A DNA stretch of 15,864 bases from Desulfobacteraceae bacterium (GTDB taxonomy: Bacteria; Desulfobacterota; DSM-4660; Desulfatiglandales; Desulfatiglandaceae), in assembly GCA_020349865.1 (NCBI GenBank), contig CP070700.1, positions 3,079,278 through 3,095,141 of the forward strand, written 5' to 3'. Below the pieces are notes generated by a model, which was given only the letters and a program-made list of their open reading frames with translations, ran no database searches and was not told the origin of the DNA. Below are positions 8,749 to 15,101 of the stretch, one piece after another (the stretch's first letter is position 1; the number at the start of each line of letters is the position of its first letter). The position numbers and the translations under genes are program-made.

Positions 8749-9405
8749 TTAAACCATCGTTTTTAAGGAAACCAATTCCAGTTGATCAGCTGCATCCTCT
8801 GCCCGGTCCGAAACCTCCGCGATGGTGTTCAGACACTGTTTCAAATGGATTTTGTGGCTAAAATCCAATGAGGGTGATGTGAATATTGCCTTTGTCAAGT
8901 CCCACTCGTTTTTGTCCACAACTGATTCCTGGAGTCCGACTTCCTTAGAGTGCTCCCTGACAACATCCATCTTACATTCGCCTTTTAAAAAACAGTTCAC
9001 CGCCAGTTTAAGGGAGGTGATAATGCCCAGAGACTGCTGGCTAATAGCAACAAACTGGGGCTTCAATCCCTCGGGAATTGAGGGTCGTTGGTTCGAAAAA
9101 AAGTCACAGCAGGCTTCTCCTGCATTGGCAACCTTATCTATGCTTTCAACCAGTTTGTAGATGTCCTCTCGAACTCGCGGCAAATAGGCCCCCGAATACA
9201 ATTTGTCCCGTATCTCGTGCCGGATTAAGTCTGCCTGTGATTCTATACTTCTCACACTGCGCGCCAAAAGCTTGGCTTCCTTAATATTGCCGCTTAGATA
9301 AACTTCAAGCGTTTTCGCTCCTGTATTAATGCATTCCTCCACAGTATCCACATGTTTTGTGACGAGCTCGATGACCTTTTTTTCTTTCTTGAATTTAAAA
9401 AACAC
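8749..9405 (-). CDS. DUF47 / PhoU-like phosphate-transport accessory protein (TIGR00153 type)
   Basis: This all-helical, 218-residue cytoplasmic protein matches the DUF47 family, distant relatives of PhoU that are usually encoded beside PiT transporters and are thought to regulate them. The characteristic stretch is SIESQADLIRHEIRDKLYSG then AYLPRVREDIYKLVESIDK (53-91), followed by VANAGEACCDFF. The acidic/basic helical repeats presumably bind metal or the transporter; that is family knowledge rather than something visible. The start is a GTG at 9405 with AGGAGG seven bases upstream. The gene follows pit in the same direction after 138 bp. The gap holds a 13-bp palindrome (9503-9515), so it may be co-transcribed or have its own control. 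Confidence 0.9.
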   Translation of the reverse strand: MFFKFKKEKKVIELVTKHVDTVEECINTGAKTLEVYLSGNIKEAKLLARSVRSIESQADLIRHEIRDKLYSGAYLPRVREDIYKLVESIDKVANAGEACCDFFSNQRPSIPEGLKPQFVAISQQSLGIITSLKLAVNCFLKGECKMDVVREHSKEVGLQESVVDKNEWDLTKAIFTSPSLDFSHKIHLKQCLNTIAEVSDRAEDAADQLELVSLKTMV

Positions 9406-9502
9406 AGTTATTCCTCCTTGAAACAGATTTATTCTGACTTCAAAGGGGGCAGGCCCCAGTAGGATTTATTACCTCGATAATAATTCACCGATTCCTTTCC
9501 TT

Positions 9503-9515
9503 GACGTTAATAACG
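9503..9515. promoter_or_regulatory. 13-bp perfect palindrome in the pit-DUF47 gap
   Basis: ACGTTA-A-TAACGT is perfectly symmetric. It lies 29 bp after the pit stop and about 98 bp before the DUF47 start. Its size and symmetry suit a dimeric regulator site, but it does not resemble the Pho box. No regulator is identified. Confidence 0.3.
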
Positions 9516-9543
9516 TTTCATTCAGGAACATTCCGCTGTCAAT

Positions 9544-10488
9544 CTATGAGCCAACACCGGAAAATGCAAGATAAAACCGCATCAAAAGGTAGGCGATCAC
9601 ACCACTGGATGCCGGTGTGGAAACCCATCCAACGGCTATTTCAATGAGGGTCCTTCTACTTACCGTTCTCACCCCTTTCACAAGACCCACGCCCGTTACG
9701 CCTCCCACGATTGCCTGGGACGTGGAAACGGGAACACCTACCTGCGTAAACAAATGAACCGTCATTGCCGCAGAAAATGTAGAGACAAAGGCGGAAAAAC
9801 CGTCAAGTTCAACTATTTTTTTTCCTACCGTATCCATGACCTTCTTGCTGTAAGTCAAGACGCCTGACGCAATACTCAAGCTCCCCACAAGCGCTGCCTG
9901 AAGCGGTGTCAAAAGGCCTGAACCCACGTAAACCCCTGTTACATTGGCCACATTATTTGCACCCAGGGAGTATGCGCCATAGCATCCCGCAATCAGCAAT
10001 GCCCACCTTATGAAGATGTTTCGCATTTGAAGATTCGCGAGGATTTTTTGGAAGATATTACCGAGTACAGGGTAAAGGACACGGCTTATAACCATTGCAC
10101 CGATAGGTGTAAAGACCCAACAGAGCACAACCTTGTATAGCAGTGTAATGTCTGGGATCCCTGAGATCAAGCCGATTCCCAATATCGCCCCCATGATGGC
10201 CTGAGAACTTGCAACAGGAAGGGAGAGATAGGAAAATGCCGCAACGCAAAGCCCTGCTGTAAGTGCAGCTATGAAGGCAGCCATATGTGACATTGTGGAC
10301 ATTTCCCCAACAGTGCCCATGCTCTTGTACCCTTCTAAAAGCGCGCCTACCACAACAAAGATTGAAATCAGGATGGTCGCTGTCCTGTATGTTAAGACCC
10401 TTGCTGCAACCCCCGTACCAAAAATGTTGGCCGCATCATTAGTCCCAAGGCCCCAACCAAGAAACACACCCCCAATGAGCTTCCACAC
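9544..10488 (-). CDS. pit: PiT-family low-affinity inorganic phosphate transporter
   Basis: This 314-residue inner-membrane protein takes up phosphate, usually as a metal-phosphate complex driven by the proton gradient (PiT family, TC 2.A.20). It is the short bacterial form without the large central loop of E. coli PitA. The two inverted family repeats are plain. GWGLGTNDAANIFG (11-24) mirrors YSLGANNVANVTG (173-185), and LPVASSQAIMGAILGIGL (90-107) mirrors VPVSTSQAIVGGVTGVGL (252-269). About nine hydrophobic segments are visible. The start is a GTG at 10488, the only usual start codon in the frame after the last stop, with AAAGAAAGG nine bases upstream. Next in the same direction is its DUF47 partner. 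Upstream genes are a broken Nudix gene and a phosphonoacetate-hydrolase-like gene that could supply phosphate. Confidence 0.95.
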   Translation of the reverse strand: MWKLIGGVFLGWGLGTNDAANIFGTGVAARVLTYRTATILISIFVVVGALLEGYKSMGTVGEMSTMSHMAAFIAALTAGLCVAAFSYLSLPVASSQAIMGAILGIGLISGIPDITLLYKVVLCWVFTPIGAMVISRVLYPVLGNIFQKILANLQMRNIFIRWALLIAGCYGAYSLGANNVANVTGVYVGSGLLTPLQAALVGSLSIASGVLTYSKKVMDTVGKKIVELDGFSAFVSTFSAAMTVHLFTQVGVPVSTSQAIVGGVTGVGLVKGVRTVSRRTLIEIAVGWVSTPASSGVIAYLLMRFYLAFSGVGS

Positions 10489-10707
10489 GAGTAAAAACCT
10501 TTCTTTACAAAAATCGTATAATTGCGAATAAAACGGCCTGCGGCTTAACTTCCATCTATCAGAATGAGCTGATTTTCCTTTCCTTTAAACTAACAACCGC
10601 CAACGATTACCGAATATTAGTAAAAAACACAAGTCAAGCTAATAATTGACATATCATTGATAACCGATCTTTGCATTTCCCCTTTTGTCGGTTGATACCG
10701 ATTCGTT
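10489..10707. other. Intergenic region upstream of pit
   Basis: This 219-bp AT-rich gap separates the broken Nudix gene from pit. A TTGACT (minus strand, near 10632) could be a -35 box, but no good -10 follows at the right distance. I found no continuation of the missing Nudix box in any minus-strand frame, so the rest of that gene is gone rather than frameshifted. Confidence 0.5.
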
Positions 10708-11019
10708 TCAAATTGAATTTTTCAAGCGGATAGGTGGCCATTCCTTTATATTATTTGAATTAATGGGGGATTCACCCGACTCTATGGTGCCTGCGGGAAT
10801 TTCGAGTAAATAGTCTCTAAATGAATGCCTGTATTGATTTACCATCACGATCCTTCCGTCATCAAGCAAAGGCACGATCCCAGTCGAACCTGGATGGCGA
10901 ACCATGGGCATCTGCGTTCGTTTTCCATTAGGGAGGGTGATGCCTTCAGTCACAAAAGAGAAGAGTTTTCCTTTGTATGCGGTTTCAGTTTTGTGGACCT
11001 TAGCCTCTTTCCCGTCCAT
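10708..11019 (-). pseudogene. Truncated Nudix hydrolase (ADP-ribose pyrophosphatase-like), Nudix box missing
   Basis: The first 84 or so codons are a clear N-terminal half of an ADP-ribose pyrophosphatase (NudF-like): TAYKGKLFSFVTEGITLPNG, MPMVRHPGSTGIVPLLDDGR, QYRHSFRDYLLEIPAGTIES and GESP. In intact enzymes GESP leads straight into the Nudix box, with its REL.EETG core, which binds magnesium and does the catalysis. Here the sequence changes after GESP to INSNNIKEWPPIRLKNSI and stops at 103 residues; family members have about 170-185. The product would therefore lack the catalytic motif. The ATG at 11019 matches the usual family N-terminus but has a poor ribosome site. The breakpoint lies near 10770, and what follows is non-coding. 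A deletion is the simplest reading; an assembly join is possible. Confidence 0.85.
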
Positions 11020-11041
11020 CTATTTCTAATGCCTCACATGG

Positions 11042-11069
11042 ATATTTTTGATTGCCAATTGAAAAATAT
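11042..11069. terminator. AT-rich inverted repeat downstream of the phosphonoacetate-hydrolase-like gene
   Basis: ATATTTTT and AAAAATAT form perfect 8-bp arms around a 12-base centre, 11-38 bp after the stop of the upstream gene. The A/T-only stem makes it a weak terminator at best. It could as well be chance in AT-rich DNA. Confidence 0.25.
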
Positions 11070-11079
11070 AAATCCAAAA

Positions 11080-12165
11080 TCAGGTGACCCAGGCGGCTAC
11101 CTCATGGTTTGATTTGGGCAGAACTGACAATGGCCCGGGTCCATAGGCATATATCGGGATCTCCCGTTCATGCAATGAGCCATGGGAACGGATATTTACA
11201 TCTTCTCTTGCGGTGGGCAGGGCTCCGAAAACCGTATCAGCGTCTGCCAAGACAAAAAGATGGCCGATTCGTTGAGGGTGAAGGTAGAATTTCCTTGCGG
11301 CCTCCGTGCTTGGCAAGACGGATTCGATTCCCTTTTCTTCTTTCAGGCGTTCCATGGCTTTCTCCATGGCGGAAAGCTCATCCAGGTAGACATAGGCTGA
11401 TCCACCGAAATTTTGGTGATGGACGACATGGCGATCCTTAATAATAGGGATTGCGTTTGCGGTTATCCCTGCCTCGTTCAATATCAAGTTCAAATCCAGT
11501 GCATAGGTCTTTTGGCCCATTCCATGATCGGCTGTTACCACGATCTCAATACCCGGTGAAACATTTAAAATTGCCCCGAGCAGGCGATCCAACTGATTTA
11601 TGTTCCATTGGGATCTATCGTCCTCCGGGGCCAGCTTGTGGGTAGCATAGTCCGTTGTTGTCAGGTAGAGCAAATCGGGAGAGTCTTCCTTCAACAGCTT
11701 TCCGGCTACGCCGAATAACCAGTGATTGACCTCGATTGAGTAGATATCTGGCGGGGGCCCTATCCGATCAACCAGCCAGGCCGATGGGGTTTCAGCCGAT
11801 TCGGCAATGGTTGTGCCATCCTGAATCAATGCTTTTAGTTTATCCTTGGCTGTGAGTAGAATGGATTTTTCGCCTTTCCTGGCAACGCAGCGAAATATGG
11901 TATCCGTGAGGACAAATTCCGGTGATTCCATATAGACCTCTTGCCCTCTCACATGGTCGTAAAAATAGTTGGAGGTAATCCCATGGACCTCAGGGAATCT
12001 GGCGGTAACTATGGTGGTGTTATTGACATTCGTTACCGTGGGAACGATTGCCTGGCCAATGGTGCTATATCCCTCAACCGCAAGGGCATCCAGGTTTGGC
12101 GTTTCACTCCTTGCCAGGTATTCCGGGCCGCAACCGTCCAGACACACAATGACCTTTGTAGCCAT
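11080..12165 (-). CDS. phnA: Phosphonoacetate hydrolase-like enzyme (alkaline phosphatase superfamily)
   Basis: The 361-residue protein has the two-zinc active site of the alkaline phosphatase superfamily and reads most like phosphonoacetate hydrolase, which splits phosphonoacetate into acetate and phosphate. Ligands in order are D10 (CLDGCG), the Thr nucleophile T45 in IVPTVTNVNNTTIVTA, D172 and H176 in TTTDYATHK, D213 and H214 in TADHGMG, and H328 in RSHGS. VHGITSNYFYDH after the nucleophile and the lysine pair in TAKDKLK (K107, K109) match the substrate-binding features I recall for PhnA; that assignment is less certain than the zinc ligands. There is no signal peptide, so it is cytoplasmic. 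The leader has AGGGGG seven bases before the ATG. Downstream lie the Nudix remnant and pit. No other phosphonate genes are in the window. A nucleotide pyrophosphatase/phosphodiesterase relative is the main alternative. Confidence 0.82.
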   Translation of the reverse strand: MATKVIVCLDGCGPEYLARSETPNLDALAVEGYSTIGQAIVPTVTNVNNTTIVTARFPEVHGITSNYFYDHVRGQEVYMESPEFVLTDTIFRCVARKGEKSILLTAKDKLKALIQDGTTIAESAETPSAWLVDRIGPPPDIYSIEVNHWLFGVAGKLLKEDSPDLLYLTTTDYATHKLAPEDDRSQWNINQLDRLLGAILNVSPGIEIVVTADHGMGQKTYALDLNLILNEAGITANAIPIIKDRHVVHHQNFGGSAYVYLDELSAMEKAMERLKEEKGIESVLPSTEAARKFYLHPQRIGHLFVLADADTVFGALPTAREDVNIRSHGSLHEREIPIYAYGPGPLSVLPKSNHEVAAWVT

Positions 12166-12287
12166 AACGCCGCCCCCTTTTCCTTTAAGTTACTACCCCC
12201 ACCCCCGTATCCAATACGGGGCAGCCTCTGCCCTCCCCCTCGATGGGTAGGGTTTGGGAGGGAGTGAAAAAAGGAAAATCAAAACAA
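12166..12287. promoter_or_regulatory. C/G-skewed leader with hairpin upstream of the phosphonoacetate-hydrolase-like gene
   Basis: This 122-bp gap has strong strand asymmetry. On the minus strand it carries several G-runs: GGGGGAGGG at about 12230-12238, then GGGGGTGGGGG at about 12196-12206. A perfect 8-bp inverted repeat, CCCCGTAT/ATACGGGG with a 3-base loop, lies at 12203-12221. CCCTCCC and GGGAGGG form a wider inverted repeat. A leader structure controlling the downstream gene is possible; no -10/-35 pair is convincing. Confidence 0.35.
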
Positions 12288-12635
12288 TCAAGATAGAAAA
12301 TGTTCAAGATCAATTAATTGATCCAGGCTGGTAATGATCGGCACCGAAGCCTCCACGGCTGGCCAGTTCCGATGCACCGAATGGTGTTGAAGCCAGATGG
12401 GCTGTATGCCCGCATCCATTGCTCCACAGATGTCAATACGCCAGTCATCCCCCACGTAAACCGACTCAGAAGGTGGGATACCTAACCTTTCAAGACACAG
12501 GCGAAAGGGTTCAGGTTCGGGCTTCGGTGCCACCTCGCCCTCCCCGGCAACGATGATGACATTGAAAAACCTCAAGACCCTGCTACCCCGTGACCAGTTA
12601 AAGAATTTGTACTTACCAGAGCATCTGTAAGGCAT
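12288..12635 (-). pseudogene. C-terminal remnant of a HAD-superfamily hydrolase
   Basis: About the last 95 residues of this frame are the C-terminal half of a HAD phosphatase. Motif III lysine lies in EVAPKPEPEPF (K38), then LCLERLGIPPSESVYVGDD, and motif IV is GDDWRID with D63 and D68, followed by the usual ICGAMDAGIQPIWL. Motif I (DxDxT, the nucleophile aspartate) and motif II are missing, so the product cannot be an active HAD enzyme. The first 19 codons lie in another frame over the end of ksgA and have no HAD likeness; homology begins near 12580. The join therefore sits at the ksgA stop (12572), as if a deletion fused the two. No ribosome site precedes the ATG at 12635. Confidence 0.8.
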
Positions 12636-13495
12636 AAAAATTCATCCATATCAAGCGTTTCAGCGCGTCTTTTTGGGTCAATCCCACACTTTTTCATTGC
12701 ATCCAAGAGGACATCACGATTCCAAGATGGGGATACCCCCCTAAGGGAATTGAGCATTGTCTTCCGTCGATGGGCAAAGGATGCCTTTACCATTTTACTA
12801 AATTTATCTTCATCTATTCCACGCTTGGGATAAGGCATCTTAAAGTCCAGCTCCAAAACTATTGAGTCAACCTTTGGTTTGGGGTTAAAGGCGTCTTTTG
12901 ATACCTCGAGTAGCATGCGAGTATGAGCATGATATTGAACCAATAGGGTCATGGCACCGTATGCTTTTCCGCCTGGAGAGGCCGTCAACCTTTTCCCTAC
13001 TTCTGCCTGAAACATGAGAACGGCTCTGGTAAGCACGTTTCGATTTCTTATAAGTTTATCCAAAACCGGAGATGATATATTGTATGGAAGGTTCCCAATA
13101 ACCTGGATCCCGGTTGATGAAGGGAGTGTTATCTCATGAATATCCCATTTGAGTATGTCATGGTTAATAAGTTTCACATTGGTTATCCCTGCCCTGGACA
13201 GGCGTTTTTGTAATAGTGTTACTAAGTGCGCGTCTTTTTCAACGGCAACAACACGTCCTACGATCCGGGAAAGTGGTAGGGTTAAAGCGCCAAGACCAGG
13301 ACCTATTTCCAGGACCACATCAGAACTTTGAAAACCGGCAAGGCTGATAATCTTATGAATGATTTCAGGCTCAATAATGAAATGCTGACCCAGTCTCTTT
13401 TTGGCGCGGAATGCGGCCCCGGGGGTCTTACCCTGATTACTTGCAGGCGATCGACGCCAGGTAAACCCCGACTTCATTGATTTTGTATGCGCCAA
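12572..13495 (-). CDS. rsmA (ksgA): 16S rRNA (adenine(1518)-N(6)/adenine(1519)-N(6))-dimethyltransferase
   Basis: This SAM-dependent enzyme dimethylates two adjacent adenines in the 3-prime hairpin of 16S rRNA during small-subunit assembly. The family path is complete: KKRLGQHF (32-39), the SAM-binding VLEIGPGLGALT (61-72), acidic E86 in VAVEKD, the catalytic NLPYNISSPV (135-144), FQAEVGKRL (162-170) and the C-terminal FAHRRKTMLNSL (240-251). Two starts compete. The TTG at 13495 has AAGGAG eight bases upstream and overlaps the DUF2062 gene by 22 bp. An ATG at 13477 makes an ATGA overlap with that gene but has no ribosome site. The last dozen residues (VSTNSLTGHGVAGS) are unlike the usual end and lie at the junction with the HAD remnant, so the terminus may have been altered by that event. 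Confidence 0.96.
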   Translation of the reverse strand: MAHTKSMKSGFTWRRSPASNQGKTPGAAFRAKKRLGQHFIIEPEIIHKIISLAGFQSSDVVLEIGPGLGALTLPLSRIVGRVVAVEKDAHLVTLLQKRLSRAGITNVKLINHDILKWDIHEITLPSSTGIQVIGNLPYNISSPVLDKLIRNRNVLTRAVLMFQAEVGKRLTASPGGKAYGAMTLLVQYHAHTRMLLEVSKDAFNPKPKVDSIVLELDFKMPYPKRGIDEDKFSKMVKASFAHRRKTMLNSLRGVSPSWNRDVLLDAMKKCGIDPKRRAETLDMDEFLCLTDALVSTNSLTGHGVAGS

Positions 13496-13992
13496 TTCCG
13501 GCGCTCCTTCCTCGATTGACGCCAGGTTCTCAGATATTTAAAAATGTGCAAAAAGACGAAAAAACATACGACCGCGGAAACAACCCCCATGATGAATCCT
13601 CCTAGCAGGAAGGCAGTGACAAAAGCTGTTCCGGCCCCGAAGATTTTCCCCACAATGACCATAGGCCCTTCACCAGACCCCACGGCTGTCATGATTGATG
13701 AAAAGACAGAGCTTCTTTCCGGGAGCCCCATTATTAGCGCACCTAATCTGTAACTGTAATAATATATAAAGTACCAGTTTAAGGGGTTGCTCACCCATGT
13801 TCCCAACGCAGCCATAATCTTACTGCCTTTGAAAAACAGGGCCAGAGCAATGGCAAGGGCAGTCTGGAAGGGAATAATGGGCATCATGCCGGAAAATACT
13901 CCCAATGCCACTCCAAGGGCCAGTTCATGGGGCTCTCCTCTTAACGCAATAAGTCTTAGATAGAAGTATTTTATCTGCCGCTGGAAATTCAA
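13474..13992 (-). CDS. DUF2062 family membrane protein
   Basis: This 172-residue inner-membrane protein of unknown function matches DUF2062. The family block is visible as GEPHELALGVALGVFSGMMP then IIPFQTALAIALALFF (19-54), with GTWVSNPLNWYFIYY (64-78) after it. Two hydrophobic hairpins (about 24-55 and 115-155) are followed by a basic tail rich in Arg and Lys. The start is a TTG at 13992, the first usable codon after an in-frame TAA two codons before it; the ribosome site is weak (GGA ten bases upstream). TTGACA lies about 40 bp upstream and could be a -35 box of a second promoter, although the -10 region is poor. It sits between tsaD (71 bp upstream) and ksgA (22-bp overlap), so it is likely co-expressed with the rRNA and tRNA modification genes. 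Confidence 0.88.
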   Translation of the reverse strand: MNFQRQIKYFYLRLIALRGEPHELALGVALGVFSGMMPIIPFQTALAIALALFFKGSKIMAALGTWVSNPLNWYFIYYYSYRLGALIMGLPERSSVFSSIMTAVGSGEGPMVIVGKIFGAGTAFVTAFLLGGFIMGVVSAVVCFFVFLHIFKYLRTWRQSRKERRNWRIQNQ

Positions 13993-14063
13993 AGCTTATC
14001 AATCCATAAAAATCGTAGAAGTTCCGCTGTCAAAATTCTTTTTAAGGGTGAATCAAAAACAAT

Positions 14064-15101
14064 CTAACGTGAAATGATAGGAGAAAGGTCCTGAATGGGA
14101 TATTTGGATCTCACATCCATGGATAAACTGGCTCTCTCTCCGTGCAAAAGTCTGTGATAGCCTGCTGCTGCTATCATAGCTGCATTATCGGTACAATACT
14201 CCGGGCGAGGGAAGTAGACCCGAACCCCGTATGTTGAGGCGGCCTCTATCATCTTATCCCGTAGTCTGCTGTTACAGGCCACCCCGCCTGCGACCATAAC
14301 AGCCGTAACGGACCTTGTTTGCCTTGCTCGCATAACCTTATTAACCAGCACATCAACGACAGCTTCCTGAAATGAGCAGGCAATATCGGCCAGCGCCACA
14401 TCATTGTTTTCTAAAGGATTCTCGAGCCATTTTTTTATGTAGAGGGCCACAGCGGTCTTCAGCCCGCTAAAACTGAAATCAAGAGAATCGTTTGACAGAT
14501 ATGCTCTGGGAAAGTCAATTTTATCCTTCCGTCCGTTTTTGGACGCCTTTTCAATGGCAATACCTCCGGGATAGCCAAGCCCCAAAACTCTTGCCACTTT
14601 ATCAAATGCCTCTCCAGCCGCATCGTCAAGAGTTTGACCCATCTGAGCGTACTTGCCGTATCCCTCTATGTTGTATAGGCTTGTATGCCCCCCAGACACG
14701 GTCAGGGCTACAAAGGGAAACACAGGGAAGTCGTTCTCCAAAAAGATAGAAAGGATATGTCCCTCCAGATGATTTATGGCCACCAGAGGTATGTCATGAA
14801 CGTAGGCCAGGCACTTTGCGTAGTAAAGCCCCACCAACAGGGCTCCCACTAGCCCAGGGCCCACGGTTACAGCAATACCTTCCAAGTCTTTCATCCTAAT
14901 ATTTGCCCTTGACAGGGATTCCTGAACCACGGGCATGATATTTCTGACGTGTTCCCTGGAGGCAAGCTCCGGGACAACGCCCCCATAGGGGTGATGGAGC
15001 TTAATCTGAGAGTGTACAACATTCGACAATACGCGCTCTCCATTCAAAACAACGGCTGCCGAAGTGTCGTCACAGGAAGTATCTATTCCTAAGATGATCA
15101 T
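14064..15101 (-). CDS. tsaD: tRNA N6-adenosine threonylcarbamoyltransferase
   Basis: This 345-residue ASKHA-fold enzyme (YgjD/Gcp/Kae1) transfers the threonylcarbamoyl group from threonylcarbamoyl-AMP to A37 of ANN-decoding tRNAs, working with TsaB and TsaE. Motifs present are ILGIDTSCDDTS (3-14), the metal site NHLEGHI (H111, H115), TVSGGHTSL (134-142), GEAFDKVARVLGLGYPGG (163-180), FSFSGLKTA (209-217), VAGGVACNSRL (270-280) and CTDNAAM with metal ligand D305. Length is normal. The ATG at 15101 overlaps the kinase stop as ATGA, so the two are translationally coupled. No tsaB or tsaE gene is in the window. Confidence 0.98.
   Translation of the reverse strand: MIILGIDTSCDDTSAAVVLNGERVLSNVVHSQIKLHHPYGGVVPELASREHVRNIMPVVQESLSRANIRMKDLEGIAVTVGPGLVGALLVGLYYAKCLAYVHDIPLVAINHLEGHILSIFLENDFPVFPFVALTVSGGHTSLYNIEGYGKYAQMGQTLDDAAGEAFDKVARVLGLGYPGGIAIEKASKNGRKDKIDFPRAYLSNDSLDFSFSGLKTAVALYIKKWLENPLENNDVALADIACSFQEAVVDVLVNKVMRARQTRSVTAVMVAGGVACNSRLRDKMIEAASTYGVRVYFPRPEYCTDNAAMIAAAGYHRLLHGERASLSMDVRSKYPIQDLSPIISR

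Noticed and set aside
10600..10680. Pho box upstream of pit
   Set aside because: TGTCA and TTGAC occur close together, but they lack the 11-bp direct-repeat spacing of PhoB sites.
12196..12238. G-quadruplex in the leader of the phosphonoacetate-hydrolase-like gene
   Set aside because: Four G-runs exist on the minus strand, but the middle loop is more than 20 bases and part of it pairs in a hairpin.
9533..14034. Shared 12-mer TTCCGCTGTCAA near 9533 and 14023
   Set aside because: Several 12-base matches are expected by chance in a window this size, and the flanks do not match.
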